A DNA stretch of 64,000 nt from Streptomyces laurentii (GTDB lineage: Bacteria; Actinomycetota; Actinomycetes; Streptomycetales; Streptomycetaceae): positions 2,790,001-2,854,000 of the forward strand of contig AP017424.1 in assembly GCA_002355495.1 (NCBI GenBank), written 5' to 3'. A program made the translations under genes and the position numbers. Shown piece after piece: positions 25,577 through 36,300 of this stretch. Each line of letters begins with the position of its first letter. Within the stretch, counting starts at the first letter, position 1. The notes beneath the pieces were generated by a model. The model was not told the DNA's origin. It worked only from the letters and a program-made list of their open reading frames with translations, and did no database searches.

Positions 25577-26266
25577 TCAGTGCTGGTAGCCGTAGACGCC
25601 GCGCGCCTGGTCGCGGACGAGTCGGCCCTTCTCCAGCTCGATGACGCGCTTGCGCATCTGGTCGACGATGTTCTGGTCGTGGGTCGCCATGACGACGGTG
25701 GTACCTGTCCTGTTGATGCGGTCGAGCAGCTTCATGATGCCGACCGAGGTCTGCGGGTCGAGGTTGCCGGTGGGCTCGTCCGCGATCAGCAGCATGGGGC
25801 GGTTCACGAAGGCCCGGGCGATGGCGACACGCTGCTGCTCACCACCGGAGAGCTCGCCGGGCATGCGGTCCTCCTTGCCGCCGAGACCGACCAGGTCGAG
25901 CACCTGGGGGACGGCCTTGCGGATCTCGCCGCGCGGCTTGCCGATGACCTCCTGCGCGAAGGCGACGTTCTCGGCGACGGTCTTGTTGGGCAGCAGACGG
26001 AAGTCCTGGAACACCGTTCCCAGCTGGCGGCGCATATGCGGCACCTTCCAGTTGGAGAGGCGGGCGAGGTCCTTGCCCAGGACGTGCACCTGCCCTTGGC
26101 TGGCGCGCTCCTCGCGCAGGATCAGTCGCAGGAAGGTCGACTTTCCGGAGCCGGAGGAACCGACGAGGAAGATGAACTCCCCCTTCTCGATCTCCAGGGA
26201 AACGTCCCGGAGCGCGGGGCGGTTCTGCTTCGGATAGGACTTGGAGACGTTGTCGAATCGGATCAC
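25577..26266 (-). CDS. ftsE: Cell division ATPase FtsE
   Basis: Protein of 229 aa from GTG at 26266 ([12 protein letters not shown]). It has Walker [10 protein letters not shown] (about 37-45), the Q-loop in [18 protein letters not shown], the [14 protein letters not shown] signature, Walker [14 protein letters not shown] and the H-loop MATHDQ. It is the ATPase partner of the downstream FtsX. The long upstream open extension has no homology. The ribosome site is weak (GTGGTG). Confidence 0.95.
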   Translation of the reverse strand: MIRFDNVSKSYPKQNRPALRDVSLEIEKGEFIFLVGSSGSGKSTFLRLILREERASQGQVHVLGKDLARLSNWKVPHMRRQLGTVFQDFRLLPNKTVAENVAFAQEVIGKPRGEIRKAVPQVLDLVGLGGKEDRMPGELSGGEQQRVAIARAFVNRPMLLIADEPTGNLDPQTSVGIMKLLDRINRTGTTVVMATHDQNIVDQMRKRVIELEKGRLVRDQARGVYGYQH

Positions 26267-26492
26267 GAATGCACCACGGTCGGCCGGGAGTAGGTGTGCG
26301 TGACCATACGCGAACGGGCATGGCCCGCGCAGTCGCGGACCGCGCTTGTGTCCTTTATCCTTTTCGTCCTTCCAGGCGGACCGGCCCGGGGCGCGCCGAA
26401 ACGCGCCGGAGCTGGCACAGTGGTAGAGGGAACGCCGGGGTCGCCCCGAGCGTTCTTCGAGACAGGAGCCCGGTGCGGGAGGAGGAGAGCGC

Positions 26493-26678
26493 ATGACCTA
26501 TGACCGACTGGTGTGCGCCAACTGCGCGGCGCCCGTCGCGGAGGGCCGCTGCCCCGTCTGCCGCGCGAACCGCGAGCGCCTGCCGCAGCCCACGGGGCTG
26601 ACGCCGGCGATGCTGCTGGCGGTGGTGGTCGCCCTGGTGGCGGCGATGGCTCTGCTGGTGGCGGTGCGCGGGCTGTAA
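26493..26678 (+). CDS. Small zinc-ribbon single-pass membrane protein
   Basis: Protein of 61 aa: two CxxC pairs (Cys 8/11 and 20/23) form a zinc ribbon, followed by one membrane helix (about 38-57, [19 protein letters not shown]). GGAGGAG precedes the ATG. Divergent from ftsE; a conserved small actinobacterial gene type with no known role. Confidence 0.75.
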   Translation: MTYDRLVCANCAAPVAEGRCPVCRANRERLPQPTGLTPAMLLAVVVALVAAMALLVAVRGL

Positions 26679-26813
26679 GCCCGTAGAGGTGCGAAGAGGC
26701 ACCTGGGAGCGCCGGAGGCGCGCGAGAGGCGTGTGCGCGCGTATGGCGCGCCGCGTGGACGGCGTGCGAAGAAGACGCGGAGGGACGTACGCGGGGACGT
26801 CCGGGATACGGGA

Positions 26814-26849
26814 AAGGGCCGGGGTGCTTGGTGAAGCACCCCGGCCCTT
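26814..26849. terminator. Bidirectional terminator
   Basis: 16-bp perfect stem (26814-26829 / 26834-26849, AAGGGCCGGGGTGCTT type), GGTG loop, A-rich left flank and T-rich right flank; serves both convergent genes. Confidence 0.8.
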
Positions 26850-26900
26850 CGCGTCCCTTATGGGCCTATCGGCCCTCTAGGCCGGTAGATCTCGTACGGC

Positions 26901-27686
26901 TCAGACCGCGGCGCGGCCGCCGCCGACGAGGCGCGGCAGGAAGCGGAAGCCGATGCCACCGGCGATCATGGTGGCGGCGCCGATGATCAGGAACGACGTC
27001 TCCGCCGCACCGGTCTCGGCCAGCTCTTCCTTGGCCTGGCCCTGCTCGACGGGCTGCGAGCCGGCGTTGTTGGCGTTGTTGTCGTTGCCACCACCGGTAC
27101 CGCCGGCGCACTCGGCGCCGTCGACGGTCACGGTGCAGTTGGCGTCGCCGGCGTTGTCGCCACCGTTGCCGGTGTTGCTGTTGCCGCCGGTGCCGCTGCC
27201 GGTGGTGTTGTCCTGGCCGCCACCGGTGTTGCCACCATTGCCGTGGTTGCCGCCATTGCCGTTCTGGCCACCGTTGCCATTGTTGCCACCGGTGCCGTTG
27301 TTGCCACCGTTGTTGCCGCCGCCCGGGTTACCCGGCGTGGTCGGCGGAGTCGTCGGCGGCGGCGTGGTCGGCGGGGTCGTCGGCGGAGTCGTCGGCGGCG
27401 GCGTGGTCGGCGGAGTGGTCGGCGGAGTCGTCGGCGGCGGCGTGGTCGGCGGGGTCGTCGGCGGAGTGGTCTCCGGCGGCGTGGTCGGCGGGTTCGTCGG
27501 CGGAGTCGTCTCGCAGAGCGTCGGGTCGATCTCACAGGTGGGCGGCTCGTCGCCGGTCACCTCGGAGGTGAAGCCGACCCCCACCCCGGTCGCCGACGCG
27601 ACACCGGCCGCCGTCAGCGACGCACCGGCCGCGATCACCGCACCGGCCGCGATCCGCGCGATGCGGATCCGCGTCTTCTTCGTCAT
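26901..27686 (-). CDS. LAETG-anchored cell-surface protein with PPTT repeats
   Basis: Protein of 261 aa: Sec signal peptide (KKTRIRIARIAAGAVIAAGASLTAAGVASA), a short N domain with a Cys pair, a TTPPTTPP repeat stalk (about 60-118), a Gly/Asn-rich stretch, a second Cys pair (ANCTVTVDGAECAGG), then the sorting signal LAETG, a hydrophobic helix and a basic tail (FRFLPRLVGGGRAAV). LAxTG is the motif of class E sortases in Streptomyces. No sortase gene is in this window. Probable wall-linked stalk protein. Confidence 0.9.
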   Translation of the reverse strand: MTKKTRIRIARIAAGAVIAAGASLTAAGVASATGVGVGFTSEVTGDEPPTCEIDPTLCETTPPTNPPTTPPETTPPTTPPTTPPPTTPPTTPPTTPPPTTPPTTPPTTPPPTTPPTTPGNPGGGNNGGNNGTGGNNGNGGQNGNGGNHGNGGNTGGGQDNTTGSGTGGNSNTGNGGDNAGDANCTVTVDGAECAGGTGGGNDNNANNAGSQPVEQGQAKEELAETGAAETSFLIIGAATMIAGGIGFRFLPRLVGGGRAAV

Positions 27687-28012
27687 ATGCTCGCTACCCC
27701 CAGTAGCTCATTTTGTCTGTGGAGCCGCGGCCGGGGCCCGGGCACTGGGGGCGATCACGTGTAACCGGACCCGCCCCCGTCCACACACGCCCCGGTACAC
27801 GCGTGCCGCGTGCCACCCTTCCGAGTTTCCAAGAACGCGTCAAGGCCGTTGCGCGTGCGATGCCGGAAAGATCCCGATCCGCCCGCCCTGCGGCGATGCA
27901 ACTGTGACGTAAACCTGAACTCCAGCCCCTATCAGGCCAGTTACCTTGTCGACAAAGCGCCAGTTCGATCACTCCACCGCTTGCGCCCGCGAATCTCCGA
28001 ACGCGTCGGCCG
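27687..28012. other. Intergenic region upstream of the LAETG gene
   Basis: No gene. It should contain the promoter of the surface-protein gene (GGGGGTAGC ribosome site just before its ATG). A 10-bp palindrome TTGTCGACAA lies at 27946-27955 and GCCAGTT occurs twice within about 25 bp around it. Nothing else was recognised. Confidence 0.35.
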
Positions 28013-28250
28013 TCAACGGCACTTGCGCTGAGCGTCGATCTGCTCCCGCGTCCGCACCATGGGGACTTTTCCGGCCCACGTCATGTATTCGCCATCTCGT
28101 AGTCGCACGCCCTTCAGGGCGTCCAGCTTGACGACCCCTGAGTGGACCCTCGAACCTCCGCGGACGTTGGTGAAGCTCGTCTCGACGAAGGGCTCGTGGC
28201 CGGGGCGGACGGGGCAAGGAGGAGGCTCGCAGAGTGTCCTACGCCCGGGT
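28013..28250 (-). pseudogene. Gene fragment with coding character but no start codon
   Basis: One minus-strand frame ending in TGA at 28013-28015 reads PGHEPFVETSFTNVRGGSRV, then SGVVKLDALKGVRLRDGEYM and TWAGKVPMVRTREQIDAQRK before its C-terminal CR. Residue make-up and third-position GC look protein-like, but no ATG or GTG precedes the conserved-looking part before the prfB terminator. I do not recognise the family. It may be the 3' end of a decayed gene. Confidence 0.4.
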
Positions 28251-28255
28251 ACGCG

Positions 28256-28290
28256 CCGGGGCCCCGCTCAATCGATGAGCGGGGCCCCGG
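28256..28290 (-). terminator. Terminator of prfB
   Basis: 15-bp perfect stem CCGGGGCCCCGCTCA (28256-28270) with 28276-28290, 5-nt loop, 31 bp after the prfB stop. Confidence 0.8.
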
Positions 28291-28320
28291 GTCGTACACG
28301 GGCATATGCGTCGGCGTTGG

Positions 28321-29436
<1,116 letters not shown>

Positions 29437-29562
29437 GCGTCCAGCGTAACGGCTCACGGCGCGAAGCCGGACCCACGGATTCGCGCGGGTGCCGCACGGA
29501 CCGCGCCAGGACGGCGCGGACCAGGGCCCCCGCGAGCCCCGAAGGCCGCCATGGCGGGGCCC

Positions 29563-30825
29563 CTACGGCTGCGCGCCCTGCGTCGTCTCCCGCGAGTCCT
29601 GCGGCGGCGCGTCCGCGTCCCCGTCCCCGGAGGACGCCAGGTAGCCGCCGATCCCGAGCACGGCCGCGAGCACGGCGGCCGCGACGCCCAGCGTGATCCG
29701 GCGCTTGCGGACCGCTTCCGACTTGTGCCGGGCCGAGCCGGGCCGGCGGGCGCTCGCCGAGCGCGGGGCACGGGCCGTGCCGAGGGGGCCGCCGGACAGC
29801 TCGTCGGGGCCGGGGACCCGCATGGAGGTGTGGGTGTCGCGGTTGGAGTCGGTCGAGGCGCCCGGTACCAGCGGGACGGCGGCGCGGCGCGGGGCGGGTT
29901 CGCCGCCGCCCGGCTGGGTGGGGTACGGGTCCTCCGCACCGCCGCCGGCCGCCTCGGCCGCCGGGTCCGCGTCCGGCTCGTCGACGTCGAGCGGCGGGAT
30001 GCCCTTGAGGGTGGGCAGGACGTCCCGCAGCCGGGTCGCCAGCTCGGAGGCGCGCAGCCGGGAGGCCGGGGCCTTGGCCAGGCACTGGACGATCAGCTGC
30101 CACAGCTCCTCGGGGATGCCGGGCAGCGGGACGACGGTCTCGGTGACGTGGCGGCGCAGTACGGCGCCGGGGTGGCCGCCGCCGAACGGCGTGAACCCGG
30201 CGAGCAGTTCGTACAGCACCGTGGCGAGCGCGTAGATGTCGACGGCGGCGCGGGGCGGCAGGCCCTCGACGATCTCGGGGGCGAGGTAGTCGGGGGTGCC
30301 GATGATCCGGGTGGCCTTGGTGCGGCCGGGGGTGTCGATGAGTTTGGCGACGCCGAAGTCGGTGAGCAGCGCCGGGTGGGCGCCGCCGGGGCCCAGCGGG
30401 CCTTCCATGTCGAGCAGGATGTTCTCGGGCTTGACGTCCCGGTGGACCACGCCGGCCTTGTGCGCGGCGGCGAGGCCGTCGGCGATGTCGGCGATGATCG
30501 CGACGGCGGCCTCGGGCGCGAGCCGGCGTTCGCGGTCGAGACGGGTGCGCAGGTCGGTGCCGCGGATCAGGTCCATGACGAGCGCGAGGTCGTTGCCGTC
30601 GACGACGAGGTCGCGGACGGAGACGACGTGCGGGTGGTCGAGCCCGAGCAGGGCGGTGCGTTCCTGGACGAAGCGGCCGACGAGTTCCTGGTCGGCGGCG
30701 AGGTCTTCGCGCAGCAGCTTGATGGCGACGGGGCCCTCGGGGCCCTCGCCGAGCCACACCGTGCCGGCGCTGCCCCGGCCGAGGATCTGGTGGGCCGTGT
30801 AGCGGCTGCCGATATTCCGTGCCAA
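29563..30825 (-). CDS. pkaB: Ser/Thr protein kinase PkaB-like
   Basis: Protein of 420 aa from TTG at 30825 (LARNIGSRYTAHQILGRGS), chosen because GGGAG lies 6 nt upstream and family homology begins there. The kinase domain spans about 10-270: G-loop LGRGSAGTVWLG, Lys in VAIKLL, HRDVKPEN, DFGVAKL, YLAPE. A Pro/Asp/Gly-rich juxtamembrane linker follows, then one membrane helix (about 377-397) and a short outer tail. Tandem with pkaA. In S. coelicolor this pair is known as pkaA/pkaB (recalled). Confidence 0.88.
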   Translation of the reverse strand: MARNIGSRYTAHQILGRGSAGTVWLGEGPEGPVAIKLLREDLAADQELVGRFVQERTALLGLDHPHVVSVRDLVVDGNDLALVMDLIRGTDLRTRLDRERRLAPEAAVAIIADIADGLAAAHKAGVVHRDVKPENILLDMEGPLGPGGAHPALLTDFGVAKLIDTPGRTKATRIIGTPDYLAPEIVEGLPPRAAVDIYALATVLYELLAGFTPFGGGHPGAVLRRHVTETVVPLPGIPEELWQLIVQCLAKAPASRLRASELATRLRDVLPTLKGIPPLDVDEPDADPAAEAAGGGAEDPYPTQPGGGEPAPRRAAVPLVPGASTDSNRDTHTSMRVPGPDELSGGPLGTARAPRSASARRPGSARHKSEAVRKRRITLGVAAAVLAAVLGIGGYLASSGDGDADAPPQDSRETTQGAQP

Positions 30826-31010
30826 GACTGCTCCCTCAGCGGCTGCGGTTCGCGACAAAGTTACGCGTCCGAGGACTCCGGCCGGCACTTCCGAGGGGAA
30901 AACACCCCGCGGAAGTCGACATGTCGATGACCTGGCCCTTCTCCGGGCACCCCGCCCCGCCGGTTACCTTCGGTTACCGGTGGAACGAGGGGTTCCGAGA
31001 GGCCAGGGTG

Positions 31011-32786
31011 TCACTGCCCGGCGGTACCGCCGCCGCCCGTCCCCGTGCTCTCGGTGAGCGACGAGATCCAGTCGGTCAGCGAGGAGATGCCGTCGCCGAT
31101 CGCCTCCCAGTAGCCCTTGCCCTGGGCGATCCAGTCCTGGAGCGGGGTCAGCTCCCAGACGAGCCAGCCCGCGACCACGAACAGCACGATCGTGAAGAGG
31201 CAGCCCTTCAGGCAGCCGAGGCCCGGGATGCGCATCGGGTTGGCGCTGCGCTGCCGCGGCGGACGGGGCTCGCGCGGCGCGCGGGCGGGCGCGGGGGCGG
31301 GTGCGGGCGCCGGGGGCGGCGGAGGCTGCGGCGGCGCGTACTGCTGCTGCGGCGGCGGCTGGGGGGCGTACTGCTGCGGCGGATGCGGCTGCTGCTGGTA
31401 CGGCGCCGGCGGCGGGGCCTGCGGAGGCTGCTGCCGGTACTGCTGCGGCTGCTGGTACTGCTGCGGCTGCGGCTGCTGGTACTGCTGCGGCGGGTGCGGG
31501 GGCTGCTGGGGGCGGCGCTGCGGGCGCCGGCGCAACGGGTCCTCGCTCGGGTCGAGGTACTGCATCTGCGTCGGCTCGTTGCGGTCGCGGGCCGCGCGCA
31601 GCTGGCTCTGCCAGGGGTGTGGCTGCTCGCCCGGCGGATCCTGCGGTACGGGCGGCATGGCCCGGGTCGGATCGGCGCCGGGGCCGCCCGCGGGGAGCAC
31701 GGCGGTCGGGTCGGCCGCACCGGCCGGACCGCCTGCGGGCAGCACGCTGGTGGGCGCGGCCGGGTCGTACGCGCCCTGCTGACCGATGCCCGCCGGGGCG
31801 GCGGAACCGGTGGGCAGCACCTGGGTGGCGCCGGCCGGATCGGCCGCGGCGGGGCTGCCCGGGACCGGCGCGGGGGCCGGGTCGGGCGCGAGCAGCGCGC
31901 CGACGCCCTCGGCGGCCTCGATCTGGTCGGGGGTGGCGTGCACGCCGATGCCGGCGGCGACGGCGCGCAGGCCGCGGGCGAGGTTCTCGGCGCTGGGCCG
32001 CTCGTCCGGGTTCTTGCGCAGGCAGCGCTCTATGACCGTCCACAGCGGGGCGGGCACGGTGGACGGGCGGCGCGGCTCCTCGGTGAGGTGCTGGTGCAGC
32101 ACCTCCAGGGCGGTGCCGCCGCCGAACGGGGGCCGTCCGGTGACCAGTTCGTACAGCAGGATGCCGGCGCCGTAGATGTCGACGGCGGAGGTCTGCGGGC
32201 GGCCCTCGGCGGACTCCGGCGCCACGTACGCGGGCGTACCGACGAATTCGTGGGTGCGGGTCAGGCCCGGGGAGTCGGCGAGGCGCGCGATGCCGAAGTC
32301 GGTGAGCATCGGGTGCAGGGCGTCGCCGTCCTGCCGGAGCAGCACGTTCGCGGGTTTGAGGTCGCGGTGGACGACGCCGTCGGCGTGGCTGGCGGCCAGC
32401 GCGTCGGCGATCTGCGCGGTGAGCAGCGCGGCGGCGACCGGGGTGAGCGGGCCGCTCTCACGGATGTAACGGTGCAGGTCGGGGCCGTCGACGAGGTCCA
32501 TGACCAAGGCGAGGACGTCGCCCTCCACGACCAGGTCGCGGGTGCGCACGATGTTGGCGTGGGTGAGCCGCAGCAGCACGGAGCGCTCGCGCAGGAAGCG
32601 CATCACGATGTCCGCGTCGTTGGCGAGCTCCTCCTTGAGGACCTTGATCGCGACGGTCTCGCCGGGCTCGCCCGGCACCGCCGCCTCGGCGCCGGCCGTC
32701 TCCCGCTGGCGGGCTCGCCAGACGGTGCCCGTGGCGCCGCGGCCGAGCGGCTCCTCGAGCAGGTACTTGCTGCCGATAGGCCGCAC
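31011..32786 (-). CDS. pkaA: Ser/Thr protein kinase PkaA-like
   Basis: Protein of 591 aa, GTG start. N-terminal Hanks kinase domain (about 5-275): LGRGATGTVWRA, VAIKVLK, HRDLKPAN, DFGIARL, YVAPESAEG. Between about 300 and 530 is a Pro/Gln/Tyr-rich disordered linker (QQYQQPQ, PPPAP repeats), then one membrane helix (about 540-560, LKGCLFTIVLFVVAGWLVWEL) and a short extracellular tail. A likely phosphothreonine reader, the FHA-FtsK-like protein, is encoded divergently. Confidence 0.9.
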   Translation of the reverse strand: MRPIGSKYLLEEPLGRGATGTVWRARQRETAGAEAAVPGEPGETVAIKVLKEELANDADIVMRFLRERSVLLRLTHANIVRTRDLVVEGDVLALVMDLVDGPDLHRYIRESGPLTPVAAALLTAQIADALAASHADGVVHRDLKPANVLLRQDGDALHPMLTDFGIARLADSPGLTRTHEFVGTPAYVAPESAEGRPQTSAVDIYGAGILLYELVTGRPPFGGGTALEVLHQHLTEEPRRPSTVPAPLWTVIERCLRKNPDERPSAENLARGLRAVAAGIGVHATPDQIEAAEGVGALLAPDPAPAPVPGSPAAADPAGATQVLPTGSAAPAGIGQQGAYDPAAPTSVLPAGGPAGAADPTAVLPAGGPGADPTRAMPPVPQDPPGEQPHPWQSQLRAARDRNEPTQMQYLDPSEDPLRRRPQRRPQQPPHPPQQYQQPQPQQYQQPQQYRQQPPQAPPPAPYQQQPHPPQQYAPQPPPQQQYAPPQPPPPPAPAPAPAPARAPREPRPPRQRSANPMRIPGLGCLKGCLFTIVLFVVAGWLVWELTPLQDWIAQGKGYWEAIGDGISSLTDWISSLTESTGTGGGGTAGQ

Positions 32787-33384
32787 GTCACGCGCTCCCT
32801 GCTGATCGTGGTCCCCGGGGGCTGTCGCCGTGTGCCCCCGTGGTCGCTGTGTGTTCCATGACCCGCCCGGGACTCGTCCGGGACGACGTGTCCGGGGCTC
32901 GTCCGGGTGTCCGCCCCACTTTAGGGCCTGTCCGGCGGATCATGGCCGGGCCCGCGACGCCCGGCGGGCGGGGCCCCGGAGGGACACCCGTGTCCGCTCG
33001 GCAAGACGCCGGAAACGGAACCAAGGTTGCCGGATACGTGCCCCGGGTTCGGTGGCCCGGACGGCGGCGGGCCCCGGCGCGGGTGCCGGGGCGGGCCTCG
33101 GTGCGGGTGCCGGTGCGGGCCTGGATCGACCGCCCCGGCCACGACCGCGTACGTACGTAACCAGGCGCATTCCGGCCCATCGACGACCGAACAAGATCGT
33201 TTGATGGCCACCCGGGGGCGGGTTGTCAGTGGCAGGTGCGAGGATGCGTACAGCACGTCGTGTCGAGGGTAGGGAGCCCGCGCACCGTGCCGACCTGACC
33301 GGACGACGCGTCCGCGACGGGTGGGGGGAGCGAGTGGGTGATTCCCCTGCCCGGCGCGCCGCGCAGAAGGGACCGCTGACGGCG
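32787..33384. promoter_or_regulatory. Divergent region between pkaA and the FHA-FtsK gene
   Basis: No convincing gene in about 600 bp. A pkaA promoter with the motif CCGGACAGGCCCTAAAGTGG (minus strand, 32916-32935; -10-like TAAAGT) lies about 130 bp upstream of pkaA. A degenerate tandem of GGTGCGGGTGCCGG occurs near 33078-33122. The FHA-FtsK leader follows with no ideal ribosome site. Confidence 0.5.
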
Positions 33385-36300
33385 ATGCAGATCCGGCTGA
33401 CCGTCCTCGCACCGCACGCCGGCCACGCCGACCACGGCGCGGGGCGCACCTGCGACGTGCTCGTCACCGCCCCGCGGGAACCGAGCTGGCCGCCGTGGCC
33501 TCCGCGCTCGCCACGGCCGTCTCCGGCCCGGAGACCCCCTCGTCCGGAACGGCCGTGCTGTACGCGGGCGGGGAGCGGCTCGACACCCGCCGCTGTCTGC
33601 TCGGCGAACCGCCGCTGGTCGACGGCGCCGTGCTGTCCCTCCACGTACCGGGCCCGCCCGGACCGGACGAGCACGCCGACGCGGGCATCCCGGCCCGGCT
33701 CCACGTGGTCGCGGGTCCGGACGCCGGCGGTGTCCATCTGCTGCACGGTGGAGCGATCAGAATCGGCCGTTCTGTGGACGCGGACGTACCGCTCGACGAC
33801 CCCGACGTCTCCCGGACCCACTGCACCGTGACGGTCTCCCCCGGCGGCCGGGTGACGGTCGAGGACCAGGGCTCCACCAACGGCACGCTCCTCGACGGCA
33901 CCCCCGTCGGCCCGCGGCCGGTCCGCTTCGCGCCGGGCGCGCTGCTGCGCGTCGGCGAGTCCGCGCTGCGCCTGACCGGCCCGGCGGGCGGCCCGGACGA
34001 CACCCTGGCCACCGCCTCGGACGGCGACGGCCATCTGCGGGTGGCCCGCGCCGGGACCCCGGCGGATCCGACCGGTGCCGGCGGCGCGCCCGTCGGTCAC
34101 CCGGCCTACGAGCCGCCGTACGAGCCCTCCGGCGGGGCGGCGGCCTCCGAGTCGCCCACGCACGGCGGCAACCGGCGTCTCGACGGCACCCCCGTCGACG
34201 CCGACGGGCACGGGCACGCCGACGCGGACGGCCACACGCGCGTGACGGAGTCCGACGAACCGCACGGCGAGATCGAGACCCACGCCCGGACCCGGCAGAC
34301 CCGCAAGCGCGGCCTCGGCGCCTGGGCGCGGCGGCTCGCGGGCGGCCGGGAGGAGCCGGAGGCGGAGTACGGAGTGGCGCCGGTGCCCGCCTTCCCCGAG
34401 GGCCTCACCGGCGGCCCGGGCGGCCCCGGCGGCGCCCCGTCCGACAGCTGGCCCGACCCGGCGGCCGTCCTGCTCACCGCGCTCGGCCCCGGCCCGCGCC
34501 TGTGGGAGCGGGGCCTGGACCATCCCGAGGCCCTGGTGGTCCGGCTCGGCACGACCGACCGGGCCGAGCTGTCCGGCGTGCCCGTCACCGTCGGGCTGCG
34601 CGAGGCCGGCGCGCTGGGCCTCGCAGGTCCCGCGCTCCGGCTGGCCGGCCTGGCCCGCTCGGTGGTGGCCCAGCTCGCCGCCCTGCACTCCCCCGGCGAC
34701 CTGGAGATCGTGCTGGTCAGCGCCGACCGGAACCGCCCCCTGGAGGAGCGGCGGCGGGACTGGGGCTGGCTCGGCTGGCTGCCGCACACCCGTCCGGCGC
34801 ACGGCCAGGACTGCCGGCTGCTCCTCGCGTACGACCGCGACCAGGCCCACGCGCGGCTGACCGAACTGACCCGGCGGCTCGACGACGGGCCGCTCGGCCC
34901 GGCCTGGCCGAGTGCCGACCGGACCACGATCGCCGAGGCCGCCGCCCGGCACACCGGGCCGGTGACGGTCGTGGTCGTCGACGGCGACCCGGGCTCCTCC
35001 GCGCTGCGCGAGACGGCGGCGCGGCTCGCCGGGGCGGGCGCCGCCGCCGGCATCCATCTGATCTGTCTGGCCGAGGCGCCGGCCGCGTCCCCGGCCTCCC
35101 CGGTCGCGGCGACGTACGAGGCGGCGTGCGCGGCCTCCCTCGCCTTCCGCGAGTGCGGGGCGGCCACCCTGCTCAGCGGGGACGTGGCGACCGCGCTGCG
35201 GCTGCTGCGGACGGCGGGCGGGCGGGTCGCCGGGCACGGCACGGTCGGCGTGCTCGACGCGGTGTCGGTCGCCTGGGCGGAGCGGTTCGGCCGCGCCCTC
35301 GCGCCGTTGCGCACCGAGACGCTCTCCGGCGGGGCGGGCGGCCGGACCGCCGCCGCGCTGCCGCCGTCGTCCCGGCTCCTCGACGAACTGGGCCTGGCCC
35401 GGGCCACCCCCGCGTCCCTGATGGCCCGCTGGGCCTCGGCCGCGGAGGGCACGGCGGTGCTGGGCGCGGGTCCGCACGGGCCGGCCGCCGTGGACCTCAC
35501 GAAGGAGGGCCCGCATCTGCTGATCGAGGGCCCGGCGGGCAGCGGCCGCACCGAGCTGCTGCGCTCGATCGCCGCCTCCCTCGCGGCCGGCGGCCGCCCG
35601 GACCGGCTGGGGCTGCTCCTGGTCGACGGCGCGGGCGGCGACCGCGGCGAGGGTCTGGCGGCGTGTACGGAGCTGCCGCACGTCACCGAGTATCTGGTCG
35701 CCTCCGATCCGGTGCGGATGCGCGAGTTCGCGCAGGCGCTGGGCGCGGAGCTGAAGCGGCGTGCCGAGCTGCTCGGGGACACGGACTTCGCCGACCGGCG
35801 CTCGGCCGGCCGGATGGTCGGCCCGCGCGCGCCGAGCGCCGCCGAGTCGCTCCCCTCCGCCTCCTCCTCTCTCACGTCCGCACCGTCGGGGGCGCGTGCG
35901 ACGGCGCGGATTCCGGACGCGCGCCCCGGGGATTCCCGTACGGGTGCCACCCCCGGGCCCGCCGGTGGTTCCGGCGCCCTCGGCGACACCCCGAGCGGGC
36001 GCCTGCCCCGGGCCGGGGCGGCCGATCTCCACGCCCGTGCAAGCGGCCGCACGTACCGCACCGGCGGAGACGGCAGCCTCGGCGACACACCCAGCGGACG
36101 GCTGCCCCGCCCCTCCACCGGCGACCTCTACGACCAGGCCAGCGGCCGCACGTACCGCACCGGCGGAGACGGCAGCCTCGGCGACACGGTCAGTGGGCGG
36201 CTCGCCCGGCCCTCCACCGGCGACCTCTACGACCAGGCCAGCGGCCGCACGTACCGCACCGGCGGAGACGGCAGCCTCGGCGACACGGTCAGTGGGCGGC

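Noticed and set aside
27340..27500. Short G-rich repeats as a CRISPR or satellite
   Set aside because: They encode the TTPPTTPP stalk of the LAETG protein in the correct frame.
33385..33500. Programmed ribosomal frameshift in the FHA-FtsK gene
   Set aside because: No slippery heptamer or downstream structure stands out; a missing base or error is simpler.
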